A DNA stretch of 64,000 nucleotides from Streptomyces filipinensis (GTDB lineage Bacteria > Actinomycetota > Actinomycetes > Streptomycetales > Streptomycetaceae), in assembly GCF_014649495.1 (NCBI RefSeq), contig NZ_BMTD01000016.1, positions 1 to 64,000 of the forward strand, read 5' to 3'. Positions 18,597-27,843 of the stretch are shown one piece after another; position 1 is the first letter of the stretch, and each line of letters begins with the position of its first letter. Under the pieces are notes generated by a model. It was not told the origin of the DNA. It saw only the letters and a program-made list of their open reading frames with translations, and made no database searches. Both the position numbers and the translations under genes were made by a program.

Positions 18597-18617
18597 GGCG
18601 GGGCCTATGCTGCGGGA

Positions 18618-19307
18618 ATGATCAAGCCCATTGAACTTGTCATATTCGACTGCGACGGCGTGCTGGTCGACAGCGAGCGCATCGCTGCTCGTGTCCAGGT
18701 CGCGCTCGGAGCTGAGTTGGGTTGGCCGCTGACCGAGGACGAGGTCGTGGACCGGTTCATCGGGCGCTCGCACGCCGCCATACACGACCAGGTCGCCGTT
18801 CAGCTCGGCCCGGACACGGCCGCGGTCTGGTCGGAGAGGTTCGAGCGGCTCCACCGGGAGGCCGTGGACGCCGAGCTTGCCCCGGTCGACGGTTTGCCGG
18901 AGGCACTCGACGCGCTCAGTCTGCCGACGTGCGTCGCCTCCAGCGGCTCGCACGACAAGATGCGGCACACCCTGGGCCGGACCGGGCTCTACGATCGCTT
19001 CGCGGGCCGTATCTACAGTTCCACCGAAGTCTCCCGCGGCAAGCCCGCACCCGACCTGTTCCTGCACGCCGCTCAGCAGATGGGCGTCGATCCCGAAGCG
19101 TGCGTGGTCGTCGAGGACAGCCGGCCCGGCGTCCACGCTGCCCGCGCAGCCGGCATGCGAGCCTTCGGCTACGCCGGCGGGCTCACGCCAGCCGAACGCC
19201 TCGAAGGCCACGACACTGTCGTCTTCTACGACATGCGCCAGCTGCCGCACCTCATCGCCGAGCGGCAGCCGGCTCGCCACCAGGCACAGCCCACCCACCA
19301 GATTTGA
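18618..19307 (+). CDS. HAD-superfamily phosphatase (beta-phosphoglucomutase/YcjU-like)
   Basis: 229 residues with all HAD motifs: FDCDGVLVDSE (nucleophile Asp), VASSGSHDKM (motif II Ser), RGKPAPDLF (motif III Lys) and VVEDSRPGVHAARAAGM (motif IV). A helical cap lies between motifs I and II. It hydrolyses or moves phosphate on small sugar-type substrates. The start at ATG 18618 lacks a strong site; GTG 18591 is an alternative. I place it outside the biosynthetic cluster because the pirin remnant separates them. Confidence 0.88.
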   Translation: MIKPIELVIFDCDGVLVDSERIAARVQVALGAELGWPLTEDEVVDRFIGRSHAAIHDQVAVQLGPDTAAVWSERFERLHREAVDAELAPVDGLPEALDALSLPTCVASSGSHDKMRHTLGRTGLYDRFAGRIYSSTEVSRGKPAPDLFLHAAQQMGVDPEACVVVEDSRPGVHAARAAGMRAFGYAGGLTPAERLEGHDTVVFYDMRQLPHLIAERQPARHQAQPTHQI

Positions 19308-19444
19308 CCATTGTTCGACGTTCCGATCCCGGTCACGGACCACGACGTGAATGTCGACCTGGTCGTCACGCCCGAGGGGTCATCGCGTGCACTTCGCCGC
19401 GTCGGACGCCCGGCTATGTGTGTGCTGAGCCAGAAAGCTCCGGT

Positions 19445-19609
19445 TCAGCGCACCCGACCCCGCGCCTTCAGTGGCACCGGCGGCAGCTCCGGCGCGGGCA
19501 GCGGATCCCCGGCGTACCCCTTCACTTCCCCGAATCTCGACCCGCTCATCCAGTCCTCGCGGGCCTGCTCGATCTCTTCCTGCGTACGCCCGACGAAGTT
19601 CCACCACAT
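19445..19609 (-). pseudogene. Pirin 3'-end remnant (left flank of the cluster)
   Basis: These 165 bp align without gaps to the last 165 bp of the intact pirin gene (51700-51864), in the same orientation and including the stop. The inner 60 bp differ at about one position, while the terminal part is more divergent. Translated, it gives WWNFVGRTQEEIEQAREDWM-like sequence, then a GYAGDPLPAPELPPVPLKARG-like end. Homology stops abruptly at CCACCACAT on both sides. Only the C-terminal part remains, so it is non-functional. Confidence 0.85.
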
Positions 19610-19742
19610 ATCGCAGTCCGTCGCTGTTTCCGCAGGTCAGTGGCCAGCGCGACTGCTCTTGGTGAGCAAGGCGCAGCGCCACCCATCCAAGCATCGATCC
19701 GTTCGGCTTCCGCACAGTTTGCTCCCGCCAGAGCTCCACAGC

Positions 19743-19792
19743 ACTCAAGTGGTTGCGGAGCCGAGGGCACTTGAGTCGCGGTTGAGCCGCCT
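19743..19792 (+). promoter_or_regulatory. Candidate SARP-binding site of the Dap/NRPS operon
   Basis: TTGAG occurs at 19771-19775 and 19782-19786, spaced exactly 11 bp, the hallmark of SARP heptamer direct repeats. An inverted pair ACTCAAGT (19743-19750) / ACTTGAGT (19769-19776) overlaps it. The site lies 28-50 bp upstream of ATG 19820, so the promoter is close to the start and the mRNA may have little or no leader. A matching TTGAG repeat set lies at 30977-31003. Confidence 0.6.
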
Positions 19793-19819
19793 CGTCCGGC
19801 CCCATGCCACACTCGGCCC

Positions 19820-20836
19820 ATGCTCCACAGGCGTGCTGATCAATTTCTGGTCGAACGGACAAGACAAATCCGCAGGGGCCTCATGGGGACACCGTTGGTT
19901 CCCCTGGCGGACGCGCAGTGCGACATCGTCGCCAAGCTGGAATTCTGCAATCCCGCCGGAAGTACCAAGGACCGTTCGGCACTGTGGATTTTGGAACGAG
20001 CGATCGGCCGAGGCGAGATAACGCACGACACCACGGTGGTCGAATCGTCGTCCGGCAATTTTGCGCTGGCTCTTGCTTTCTACTGCCGTATGCTCGGCCT
20101 GTCGTTCGTTCCGGTCATCGATCCGAACTGCAACGAGGCCACCGAGGCCCAACTCCGTTTACTGTGCGAGCGGGTGGAGAAGGTCTCCGTCCGTGACACG
20201 GCGGGCAGCTACCTGAAGTCCCGGCTGTCCCGGGTGCAGGAACTGCTGGGCGACCTCGACTCGGCGTACTGGCCCAACCAGTACGCCAATCCGGATGCCC
20301 GTGACGCGCACTACCGCTTCACCGCGGGCGAACTGATCGCGCAGGCGGGCCCGCTCGACTATCTCTTCGTCGGTGTGGGTACGGGCGGCACGATCGCCGG
20401 GCTCTCCCACCGGATCAAGGAGACGTACCCGCGCTGCGTGATCGTCGCCGTCGACACCGAAGGCTCGGTGATCTTCGGAGGGCCGCCGAAGAAACGGCGT
20501 ATCCCCGGCATAGGCTCCAGCATCGTGCCTCCGCTGTGCGGCGAGGCGCTGATCGACCAGGTCGAGATCGTCTCCGAGGTGCGCGCCGTCGAGGCCTGTG
20601 GTGTCCTGGTCGCCAAGTACGGGCTCTACGCCGGTGGTTCGACCGGCAGCAGTTATGCCGCCGTCCAGGACCACTTCGCTCGCCACCGTCCCGGCGCACG
20701 CCGTCCCCGGGTCGCCTTCATCGCCGCCGACCGCGGCCAGGCCTACGCCCAGACCGTCTACAACCCCGCGTGGGTCCGGCAGCTGCGCTCGGAAGCGGTC
20801 AAGGCCTCCGACGTCGAAGCCCTGGCCGTCAACTGA
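19820..20836 (+). CDS. sbnA: 2,3-diaminopropionate biosynthesis protein SbnA-like (PLP)
   Basis: A 338-residue fold-type II PLP enzyme of the cysteine synthase family. SbnA of staphyloferrin B joins O-phosphoserine and glutamate to N-(2-amino-2-carboxyethyl)-L-glutamate (ACEGA). The PLP lysine is in NPAGSTKDRSA, the phosphate-binding loop is GTGGT (VGVGTGGTIAGL), and SSSGN binds substrate carboxylate. The IPGIGSS motif and a long C-terminus favour SbnA over CysK. There is no clear ribosome binding site before ATG 19820; a second ATG at 19883 follows CAGGGG. The SbnB gene starts 14 bp downstream. Confidence 0.92.
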   Translation: MLHRRADQFLVERTRQIRRGLMGTPLVPLADAQCDIVAKLEFCNPAGSTKDRSALWILERAIGRGEITHDTTVVESSSGNFALALAFYCRMLGLSFVPVIDPNCNEATEAQLRLLCERVEKVSVRDTAGSYLKSRLSRVQELLGDLDSAYWPNQYANPDARDAHYRFTAGELIAQAGPLDYLFVGVGTGGTIAGLSHRIKETYPRCVIVAVDTEGSVIFGGPPKKRRIPGIGSSIVPPLCGEALIDQVEIVSEVRAVEACGVLVAKYGLYAGGSTGSSYAAVQDHFARHRPGARRPRVAFIAADRGQAYAQTVYNPAWVRQLRSEAVKASDVEALAVN

Positions 20837-20850
20837 AGGAGAAGCACTCC

Positions 20851-21870
20851 GTGTCCACCCTGGCTCCACCGCCCATGACCGTCATCGGCGCGGGCGACAT
20901 CGCCGCCGAGACGGACGCCCACCGTCCGGAGCTCCTCGAGGTCGTCCGTGCCGCATACCTCGCGCACGACGCCGGACAGAGCTCGAACCCGCACAGCTCG
21001 TTCCTGCGCTTCCCGCATCAGAGCCGATCGCGCATCATCTCCCTGCCCGCTTATCTGGGTGGCGAGTTCGAGGTCGCCGGCAACAAGTGGATCGCCAGCT
21101 TTCCGGACAACACGAAGCAGGGAATCCCGCGCGCCTCGGCCACGCTGATCCTCAACGACTGCGTCACCGGCTACCCGTTCGCCTGCATGGAGTCCTCGAT
21201 CGTCTCGGCGACGCGGACGGCGGCCTCGGCGGTGCTCGGTGCGCAGACGCTGCTGGGTGCGCGTCGTGCCCGCCGGGTCGGCATCGTGGGCACGGGTCTG
21301 ATCGCCCAGCACGTATGGCGGTTCCTGCGTGATCTCGACTGGGAGATCGACGCCTTCCGGCTCTTCGACCTCGACCCGGCGGCCGCGAGCCGCTTCGGTA
21401 CCGTCCTGGCCGAGCACACCAAGGCCGAGATCGTGGTCGCCGACACGGTGGAGGCCGCGTTCACCGACTGCGACCTGGTGTTGCTGGCCACGGTGGCCGG
21501 CGAGCCGCACCTGCACGACCCCGGGCTGCTGGCCCACAAGCCGGTCGTGCTGCACCTGTCCCTGCGCGACCTGGCCCCCGAGATGATCCTCGCTGCCCAG
21601 AACGTCACCGACGACGTCGACCACGCCGTACGCGAGCGCACCTCGCTGCACCTGACCGAACAGCGCACCGGGAAACGGGACTTCGTCGACGGCACCCTCG
21701 GTGACCTGCTGCGCGGGCGGTTGCGCCGGGATCAGGGACGCCCGGCGATCTTCTCGCCGTTCGGACTCGGCGTACTCGACCTCGCCGTCGGCAAGTGGGT
21801 GCACGACCGGGTCGTCGCCGCGGGCAGGGGCCACCGCGAGAGCGACTTCTTCACCGGTGTGGGGGTCTGA
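20851..21870 (+). CDS. sbnB: 2,3-diaminopropionate biosynthesis protein SbnB-like
   Basis: A 339-residue ornithine cyclodeaminase/mu-crystallin family NAD enzyme. SbnB oxidatively cleaves ACEGA to L-2,3-diaminopropionate and 2-oxoglutarate. Visible features are NKWIASFPDN, a TRTAA segment, a Rossmann loop GIVGTGLIAQHV, and FSPFGLGVLDLAVGKWV near the end. GTG 20851 is preceded by GAAGGAG. The order SbnA-SbnB-MbtH-thioesterase-NRPS with tiny gaps shows one operon that makes Dap for peptide assembly. Confidence 0.93.
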   Translation: MSTLAPPPMTVIGAGDIAAETDAHRPELLEVVRAAYLAHDAGQSSNPHSSFLRFPHQSRSRIISLPAYLGGEFEVAGNKWIASFPDNTKQGIPRASATLILNDCVTGYPFACMESSIVSATRTAASAVLGAQTLLGARRARRVGIVGTGLIAQHVWRFLRDLDWEIDAFRLFDLDPAAASRFGTVLAEHTKAEIVVADTVEAAFTDCDLVLLATVAGEPHLHDPGLLAHKPVVLHLSLRDLAPEMILAAQNVTDDVDHAVRERTSLHLTEQRTGKRDFVDGTLGDLLRGRLRRDQGRPAIFSPFGLGVLDLAVGKWVHDRVVAAGRGHRESDFFTGVGV

Positions 21871-21873
21871 CAC

Positions 21874-22083
21874 ATGAGCGCCTCACCCGCACCAGGTCCC
21901 GCCGGCGACCGGTATGTCGTCGTGGTGAACCACGAGGACCAGTACTCGGTCTGGTTCGCCGACCGTGCCCTGCCCGCCGACTGGACCGCCACCGGTGCGC
22001 AGGGCACCCGCCAGGAGTGCTTGGACCACATAGAGCAGGTGTGGACCGATCTGACCCCGCGCTCCGTACGGGCCTCCCGATGA
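21874..22083 (+). CDS. mbtH: MbtH-like protein
   Basis: 69 residues with the family's conserved tryptophans and spacing (YVVVVNHEDQYSVWFADRAL, PADWTATG, CLDHIEQVWTDLTPRSVR). It binds NRPS adenylation domains and supports their folding or activity. It lies 3 bp after SbnB and overlaps the thioesterase start (ATGA at 22080-22083). The partner is presumably one or both A domains of the NRPS. Confidence 0.95.
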   Translation: MSASPAPGPAGDRYVVVVNHEDQYSVWFADRALPADWTATGAQGTRQECLDHIEQVWTDLTPRSVRASR

Positions 22084-22817
22084 CGGACCCTGGCCTCGCA
22101 GCGTCATGGCTGCGCGGGCTCGGCAGCCGTGAACTCACCGCGCGACGACGCCTGTTCGTCTTCCCGCACGCCGGAGCCGGCGCCTCCTCCTACCGGCTGG
22201 CGGCGTACCTGCCGGACACCGTGGAAGTCTGTACGGTCCAGTTGCCCGGCCGGGAGAACCGTTTCACCGATCCGGCCCTGACGTCCATGGACGAAGCCGT
22301 GGCCGCGCTGGCGCCGCTCATCGCGGAACACACGGACCAGCCGTACGCCTTCTTCGGCCACAGCATGGGCTCCCTGATCGCCTTCGAAACGGCCCGGCAG
22401 CTGCGCCGGCTCGGCACGCGCCTGCCCGACCGCCTGTTCCTGTCGGGCATGCGCGCCCCCGGCCTGCCGGACCGCGACCCGCGGCACACGCTGCCGGACG
22501 ACGAGCTGCTCGCCACAGCCGAGTTCGACGACCTGGACGCCGAGTTGCGGGAGCTGCTGCTGCCCATGCTGCGCGCGGACCTGACGCTGTGCGAGACGTA
22601 CACGCACCGGACCGAGGCACCCCTGCCCTGCCCCCTGACCGTTCTCGCCGGCTCGGCCGACGACAGCGTGGACGAGGCGGAGCTCGACGGCTGGCGCGAG
22701 CACACCTCGGCCGACTTCGAACTGCACCTGTTCCCGGGTGCCCCCCACCTGTATGTGCGCGGCGCGGAACGACAGCTGGCGGAGACGATCACACGCGCCT
22801 TCCCCGCACGGGGCTGA
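22080..22817 (+). CDS. Type II thioesterase (RifR family)
   Basis: A 245-residue alpha/beta hydrolase. The nucleophile Ser is in FFGHSMGSLIAFE (about residue 98), with an oxyanion region FPHAGAGASSY and the catalytic His near APHLYV (about 222). Family members remove wrong or stalled acyl groups from carrier domains. Because the NRPS has no C-terminal thioesterase, this enzyme could alternatively release the final product. It is translationally coupled to mbtH, with the NRPS start 14 bp downstream. Confidence 0.92.
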   Translation: MTDPGLAASWLRGLGSRELTARRRLFVFPHAGAGASSYRLAAYLPDTVEVCTVQLPGRENRFTDPALTSMDEAVAALAPLIAEHTDQPYAFFGHSMGSLIAFETARQLRRLGTRLPDRLFLSGMRAPGLPDRDPRHTLPDDELLATAEFDDLDAELRELLLPMLRADLTLCETYTHRTEAPLPCPLTVLAGSADDSVDEAELDGWREHTSADFELHLFPGAPHLYVRGAERQLAETITRAFPARG

Positions 22818-22831
22818 GAAAGGATCCGTTC

Positions 22832-25800
22832 ATGGCGCCGACCACCCTGGTCGCACTGTGGGAGCGGCAGGCAGCCGCGACCCCCGACGCGATCGCAGTC
22901 GTCGCGGGAGCACACCGCGCGACCTACGCCGACGTGGACCGCCGGGCCACGGCACTCGCCGCCGAGCTGCAGGCACGTGGCATCGGACCGGAAATCCTGG
23001 TCGGCGTCTGCCTCGGCCGCTCGGTGGAGATGGTCGTGGCCCTGCTCGGCATCCTGAAGTCGGGTGCCGCGTACCTGCCCCTCGACCCCGGCTACCCGGC
23101 CGACCGGCTGCGGCACATGACCACTGATGCGGGGCCCGCGCTGTGGCTGTGCGACGCGGACGGCCGCGCGCAGGCCCTGGCGTCCGGCGTGAGGGACGTC
23201 CTGCTGGCCGAGGAGTTCCCCTCGGAACCCGGCGTACCCGTGACCCGGGTGGCGCATCCGCACCACCTGGCCTACGTCATCTACACCTCCGGATCGACCG
23301 GTCTGCCCAAGGGCGTGGCTGTCGACCACGCGGCGATCACCTCGTTCCTGCGCAGTGTGGGCGAACGCCCCGGCCTCGGGGCGCACGACCGGGTCCTCGC
23401 ACTGACCCCGCTGTCGTTCGACATCTCCGTACTGGAGCTGTTCCTGCCGCTGACCCGGGGGGCGACGGTGGTGATGGCCCCGCGCGCTGCCAACACCGAC
23501 CCCGAGCTGCTGGCCGCCACCATCGCCGAGGCGGGTGTGAGCGTCGTCCAGGCGACCCCGACCACCTGGCGGATGTTGCTGGCGTCCGGCTGGACCGACG
23601 GGCACGGCCGGATACTGCTGTCGGGCGGGGAACCGCTCGATCCGCCGCTGGCCCGCGACCTGCTCGCCACCGGCGGCACCCTGTGGAACCTGTACGGGCC
23701 GACCGAGGCGACGGTGTGGGCCACCGCGGCCCGTGTCGACGCCGTGACCGACCGGGTCACGGTCGGCACGGCCCTTTCCCACATCCGGCTGCACGTCGTG
23801 GACGAGGGTGGACGGGAGGCCGGCCCGGGAGTCACCGGCGAGCTGTGGATCGGTGGCGCGGGTGTGGCGCGTGGCTACCTCAACCGGCCCGCGCTGACCG
23901 CCGACCGGTTCGTGCCCGACCCGTTCGGGGACGCTTCCGGGCGCCTGTACCGGACCGGCGACCTCGCCCGGTGGTCCGACGACGGCACCCTCGAGGTGCT
24001 GGGCCGTAACGACCACCAGATCAAGCTGCGCGGTTTCCGTATCGAGCTCGGCGAGATCGAGGCCTGTGTGCGCAGTCATCCTCTCGTCACGGACGCGGTG
24101 GTGGTCGTCGATCCTGATGCAGCGGGCGGCGGCCAGTTGGTGGCGTACCTCGTGCCCGCGCACGACGCGCGGAACTCGTCCGATGACCTGCCCCCCCAGG
24201 TCCGTGACCATCTCGCACGGCGGCTTCCCGCCCACATGGTGGCCCAAGGCTACGCGGTGCTCGACGCCCTCCCTCGGACGCCCGCGGGCAAGGCCGACCG
24301 CGGCGCCGTGCGTCGGATCCCCTACAGCCCGGTGAGGGCAGGCGGCCCGGTACTCGACGATGCCCTGCTGCCGCCGCACACCACGGCGGTGCGCCGGGTG
24401 TGGGCCGAAGTGCTCGGGCTCGACGACGTGTCCCCGTACGACGACTTCTTCGGCCTGGGCGGCCAGTCGCTCACCGCGGTACGGGCCGTGGCCCGGCTGC
24501 GTGCCGAGCTCGGCGTACCGGTCGACGCCCAGTCCGTCTTCGCCCATCCGACACCCGCCGCGCTCGCCGCCGCCCTGGACGACCTGGCCCCGTCGGACGA
24601 CGAGCCGATCCCCGCGGCCGCGACCGCCGAACTCTCCTTCGGCCAGGAGCGTATCTGGTTCTTCGAGCAGCTGAACGACTCGGTGCCCGCGTACCATCTG
24701 CCGGTCGTCCTCGGCATGCCCGGCGGCGCACGCTTCGACCTGACGCTGCTGCAGAACTGCCTGACCGCGCTGGTGCGAAGGCACCCGGCGCTGCGCACGG
24801 CCGTCGTAGCCGTCGCAGGCCGGGGCCTGCCCGAACCGCATGAGCCGGGACCGGTGCCGCTGCGCCGCATCGAGGTCGCCGAAGAGGACCTGGACGCGCT
24901 GCTGACCGAGCGGATCCGCGCCCCCTTCGCCCTCGGGCGGCCACCGCTGCTGCGCGCGGACGTGCTGGGCACCCGTGGTCGTGACGTCCTGTTGCTGACG
25001 TTTCATCACATCGCCTGTGACGGAACCTCGGTCGACCTGTTGGTGCGGGAACTGGGTGAGCTCTACACGGACCTCGCCGCCGGCCGTCGCCCCGACCCGG
25101 CACGGCTGCCTGCGACGTACGCCGACTACGCGGCCTGGCAGCGCGAGCGACTCACCGGTGCCGAGCTGGAGCAGCTGCTCACCCACTGGCGCACCCGGCT
25201 GTCCGGAGTGCCTGTCCTGGAGCTGCCCACGAGCCACCCCCGGCCGGCCGTCGCGAGCCACCGCGGTCGCCGCGAACTGCTGCGCGTCCCGGACGACTTG
25301 GCTCAACGACTGCGCACCCTGTGCCGGGCCGAGGGCGTCACGCTGTTCATGGGTCTGCTGGCCCCCTTGCAGGTGCTGCTCGGTCGGTACGCCGACGAGA
25401 GCGATGTCGCCGTGGGCACCCTGACAGGCGGCCGGCCACGCGCCGAACTGGACGACGTGGTCGGCTATTTCGTGAACACCGTCGTCCTGCGTACCGACCT
25501 GTCCGGCGACCCGACCTGGCGCGAGCTGCTCGGCCGGGTCCGCGAGGTCGCACGGCAGGCGTACGCGCACCAGGAGCTGCCCTTCGAGAAGCTGGTGGCG
25601 GAGCTGAGTCCTGAGCGCGACCTGAGCCGCAATCCGCTCTTCCAGGTGCTCTTCGCCCTGCACGAGGAGCCGAAGGCAGGTCACCTGCCCGAACTGTACG
25701 ACCGCAAGGAACTGGAAGGACGGCTCGGCACCGCTCGCTTCGACCTCGCCCTCGACGTGACGGACCACGCCACCGGGGCCGGTGACCTCAGCATCTCCGT

Positions 25801-27769
25801 CGAGTACGCCACCGACCTGTTCGACGCGGACTTCGCGCGGGGCCTCGGCCGGCACTTCCTGCGGGTGATCGAGCAGATGGTCTCCGACGCCACCTCCCGA
25901 CTGTCCGAACTGGAGATCGTCTCGGCCGACGAGCTGCGTGCCGTCTCCCTCGGCAACCGTGCCGAGCCACTGCCCGAGCCGACCACCCTGGTCCGCCTGT
26001 GGGACCGCCAGGTGCGGACGACCCCGGACGCGGTCTGCGTCGTGGGCGACGGCCGGTCGCTGACGTTCGCCGAGATCGACGCGCGGGCCGGCGCGCTGGC
26101 CCGGGAGCTGCGTGCCAGGGGGGTGCGTCCCGAAACCCTGGTCGCGGTCTGTCTGGAACGCTCGGTGGAGCTGGTGGTCGCCCTGCTTGGCGTGCTGAAG
26201 GCGGGCGGCGCCTATGTGCCGCTCGACCCCGGTTACCCGACGGACCGGCTGCGGTACCTGCTCGCCGACTCGGGCGTACACCTGGTCGTCGCCGACCCGG
26301 AGCACCCCACCTCGGTCCTGTTCGGCGACGGCGTCCGGCTCGTGGCGGTGGACCAGGAGCCCGGAGCGGACCCCGGGCCGGCCGAGGAGGCACAGCCGCA
26401 CCACCTCGCCTACGTGATCTACACGTCCGGCTCGACCGGCAACCCCAAGGGTGTGGCGATCACCCACGCCAACATCACCGGGTTCCTGGAGTGGAACCAG
26501 CGGCTGTGCCGGCTCAGCGGGCGGGACCGGGCCCTGCTCAACCACTCGGTGGCGTTCGACAACTCGGTCTGGGAGATCTTCCAGTGCCTGCTGTCCGGCG
26601 CCGAACTGCACCTGGCGAGCCCCACCGCCGCCTACGATCCCGAGGAGTTCCTGAGGGAAGTCGCCGAGCGCGGCATCACCACGCTCAACGCGACGCCCTC
26701 GCAGATGCGGATCCTGCTGGAGTCCGGTACGGATCCCGCTCCGCGACTCGCCTCTGTACGCCTGGTGTTCACCGGGGCCGAGGCCGTGCCGCACGACGTC
26801 GCCCGCCGCATCCTGTCTTCCACGGCGCCGGGATGTCAGGTCTTCAACGAGTACGGGCCCACGGAAGCGACCGTCACCTCGGCGTACTGCCCGATCACCG
26901 AGGAGTCGCTCGATCGGCACAGCCATCTCCCGAGCGTCCCGTTCGGCCGGGCGACGGACAACGCGCACCTCTACGTGCTGGACCAGCGGCTGCGCCCGGT
27001 CGTCCCGGGCTGTCGCGGGGAGCTGTACGTCGGCGGCAGTGCCGTCGGTCGCGGCTATCTCGGCAAGCCGGCCCGCACGGCCGCGGCGTACCTGCCCGAC
27101 CCGTATGCCGCGGAGCCCGGCGCCCGCATGTACGCCACGGGTGATGTGGTCCGGCTGCTGCCCGACGGGAATCTGGTCTTTCTCGGCCGCAACGACCACC
27201 AGGTCAAGGTGCGCGGCTTTCGCATCGAGCTCGGGGAGATCGAGGCCGCGCTCCAGAGCCACCCCGCGCTGGCCGACTGCGTGGTGGCCGTGCGCCGAGC
27301 CGGCACCGGTGCGGACCAGCTGGCGGCCTATCTGATCCCCGACCTCCCCGACCGACCCGCCCCTGACCCGGCGGAACTGCGCGCCCACCTGGCGGAGCGG
27401 CTTCCGCCCTACATGCTGCCGCAGAGCTATACCGTGATCGGCGAGATCCCCCTCACCCCGAACGGCAAGGTCGACCGGAACGCACTGCCCGACCCACGCC
27501 CGGTGCCCGACCAGGCGCCGGCCACCCGCCGGAACCTCACCAAGCAGCAGCTCCTCGTCGCCGACGTGTGGCGGGAGTGCCTGGGCGTCGAGGACGACTT
27601 CGGCCCACAGGACGGCTTCTTCGACGTCGGTGGCTCCTCGTTGACCATCACCATGGTCGCGAGCCGCCTCGGCGAGCGGCTCGGACGCCGGGTCCCGCCG
27701 GTCCTCCTGTTCAGAAACCCCACCGTTGCGGGTCTCGCCGAGGCCTTGGAGGCGGAGGCGCGGCAATGA
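22832..27769 (+). CDS. Two-module NRPS, A-T-C-A-T
   Basis: 1645 residues. A1 (about 10-515) has YTSGSTGLPKGV, YRTGDLARW and GKADRGAV; T1 Ser is in GLGGQSL (about 545); C (about 605-1035) has HHIACDG; A2 (about 1050-1555) has YTSGSTGNPKGV, YATGDVVRL and NGKVDRNAL; T2 Ser is in DVGGSSL (about 1601). Pocket residues read by alignment to GrsA give A1 = D-I-L-Q-L-G-L-V-W-K, close to glycine codes, and A2 = D-N-W-N-F-G-E-V-T-K, which I cannot assign; Dap is a candidate. There is no starter C, epimerase, reductase or thioesterase domain. The protein would make an aminoacyl dipeptide on T2. Confidence 0.95.
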   Translation: MAPTTLVALWERQAAATPDAIAVVAGAHRATYADVDRRATALAAELQARGIGPEILVGVCLGRSVEMVVALLGILKSGAAYLPLDPGYPADRLRHMTTDAGPALWLCDADGRAQALASGVRDVLLAEEFPSEPGVPVTRVAHPHHLAYVIYTSGSTGLPKGVAVDHAAITSFLRSVGERPGLGAHDRVLALTPLSFDISVLELFLPLTRGATVVMAPRAANTDPELLAATIAEAGVSVVQATPTTWRMLLASGWTDGHGRILLSGGEPLDPPLARDLLATGGTLWNLYGPTEATVWATAARVDAVTDRVTVGTALSHIRLHVVDEGGREAGPGVTGELWIGGAGVARGYLNRPALTADRFVPDPFGDASGRLYRTGDLARWSDDGTLEVLGRNDHQIKLRGFRIELGEIEACVRSHPLVTDAVVVVDPDAAGGGQLVAYLVPAHDARNSSDDLPPQVRDHLARRLPAHMVAQGYAVLDALPRTPAGKADRGAVRRIPYSPVRAGGPVLDDALLPPHTTAVRRVWAEVLGLDDVSPYDDFFGLGGQSLTAVRAVARLRAELGVPVDAQSVFAHPTPAALAAALDDLAPSDDEPIPAAATAELSFGQERIWFFEQLNDSVPAYHLPVVLGMPGGARFDLTLLQNCLTALVRRHPALRTAVVAVAGRGLPEPHEPGPVPLRRIEVAEEDLDALLTERIRAPFALGRPPLLRADVLGTRGRDVLLLTFHHIACDGTSVDLLVRELGELYTDLAAGRRPDPARLPATYADYAAWQRERLTGAELEQLLTHWRTRLSGVPVLELPTSHPRPAVASHRGRRELLRVPDDLAQRLRTLCRAEGVTLFMGLLAPLQVLLGRYADESDVAVGTLTGGRPRAELDDVVGYFVNTVVLRTDLSGDPTWRELLGRVREVARQAYAHQELPFEKLVAELSPERDLSRNPLFQVLFALHEEPKAGHLPELYDRKELEGRLGTARFDLALDVTDHATGAGDLSISVEYATDLFDADFARGLGRHFLRVIEQMVSDATSRLSELEIVSADELRAVSLGNRAEPLPEPTTLVRLWDRQVRTTPDAVCVVGDGRSLTFAEIDARAGALARELRARGVRPETLVAVCLERSVELVVALLGVLKAGGAYVPLDPGYPTDRLRYLLADSGVHLVVADPEHPTSVLFGDGVRLVAVDQEPGADPGPAEEAQPHHLAYVIYTSGSTGNPKGVAITHANITGFLEWNQRLCRLSGRDRALLNHSVAFDNSVWEIFQCLLSGAELHLASPTAAYDPEEFLREVAERGITTLNATPSQMRILLESGTDPAPRLASVRLVFTGAEAVPHDVARRILSSTAPGCQVFNEYGPTEATVTSAYCPITEESLDRHSHLPSVPFGRATDNAHLYVLDQRLRPVVPGCRGELYVGGSAVGRGYLGKPARTAAAYLPDPYAAEPGARMYATGDVVRLLPDGNLVFLGRNDHQVKVRGFRIELGEIEAALQSHPALADCVVAVRRAGTGADQLAAYLIPDLPDRPAPDPAELRAHLAERLPPYMLPQSYTVIGEIPLTPNGKVDRNALPDPRPVPDQAPATRRNLTKQQLLVADVWRECLGVEDDFGPQDGFFDVGGSSLTITMVASRLGERLGRRVPPVLLFRNPTVAGLAEALEAEARQ

Positions 27770-27843
27770 GCAGCGCAGACGGCACCGGCGTCGTTCCGGT
27801 CGACTCCCGTACCCAGGGGCACGCACCGAAGCGGGACTCCTGA
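27766..27843 (+). CDS. 25-residue ORF coupled to the NRPS stop
   Basis: ATG 27766 overlaps the NRPS stop (ATGA) and opens a 25-codon frame (begins MSSADGTGVVPVDS, ends APKRDS) with about 83% G/C at third positions. It may be a real small peptide, a decayed gene start, or chance. No family is recognisable. Simple GC-rich repeats follow before the terminator. Confidence 0.3.
   Translation: MSSADGTGVVPVDSRTQGHAPKRDS

Noticed and set aside
19311..20021. A plus-strand protein-coding gene over the pirin remnant and sbnA start
   Set aside because: Composition is shadow-like, it lacks a ribosome binding site, and it overlaps the pirin remnant and the well-supported sbnA frame.
20851..21870. Simple ornithine cyclodeaminase / alanine dehydrogenase
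   Set aside because: Directly coupled to an SbnA homologue and followed by MbtH and NRPS; this pairing is diagnostic of Dap synthesis.
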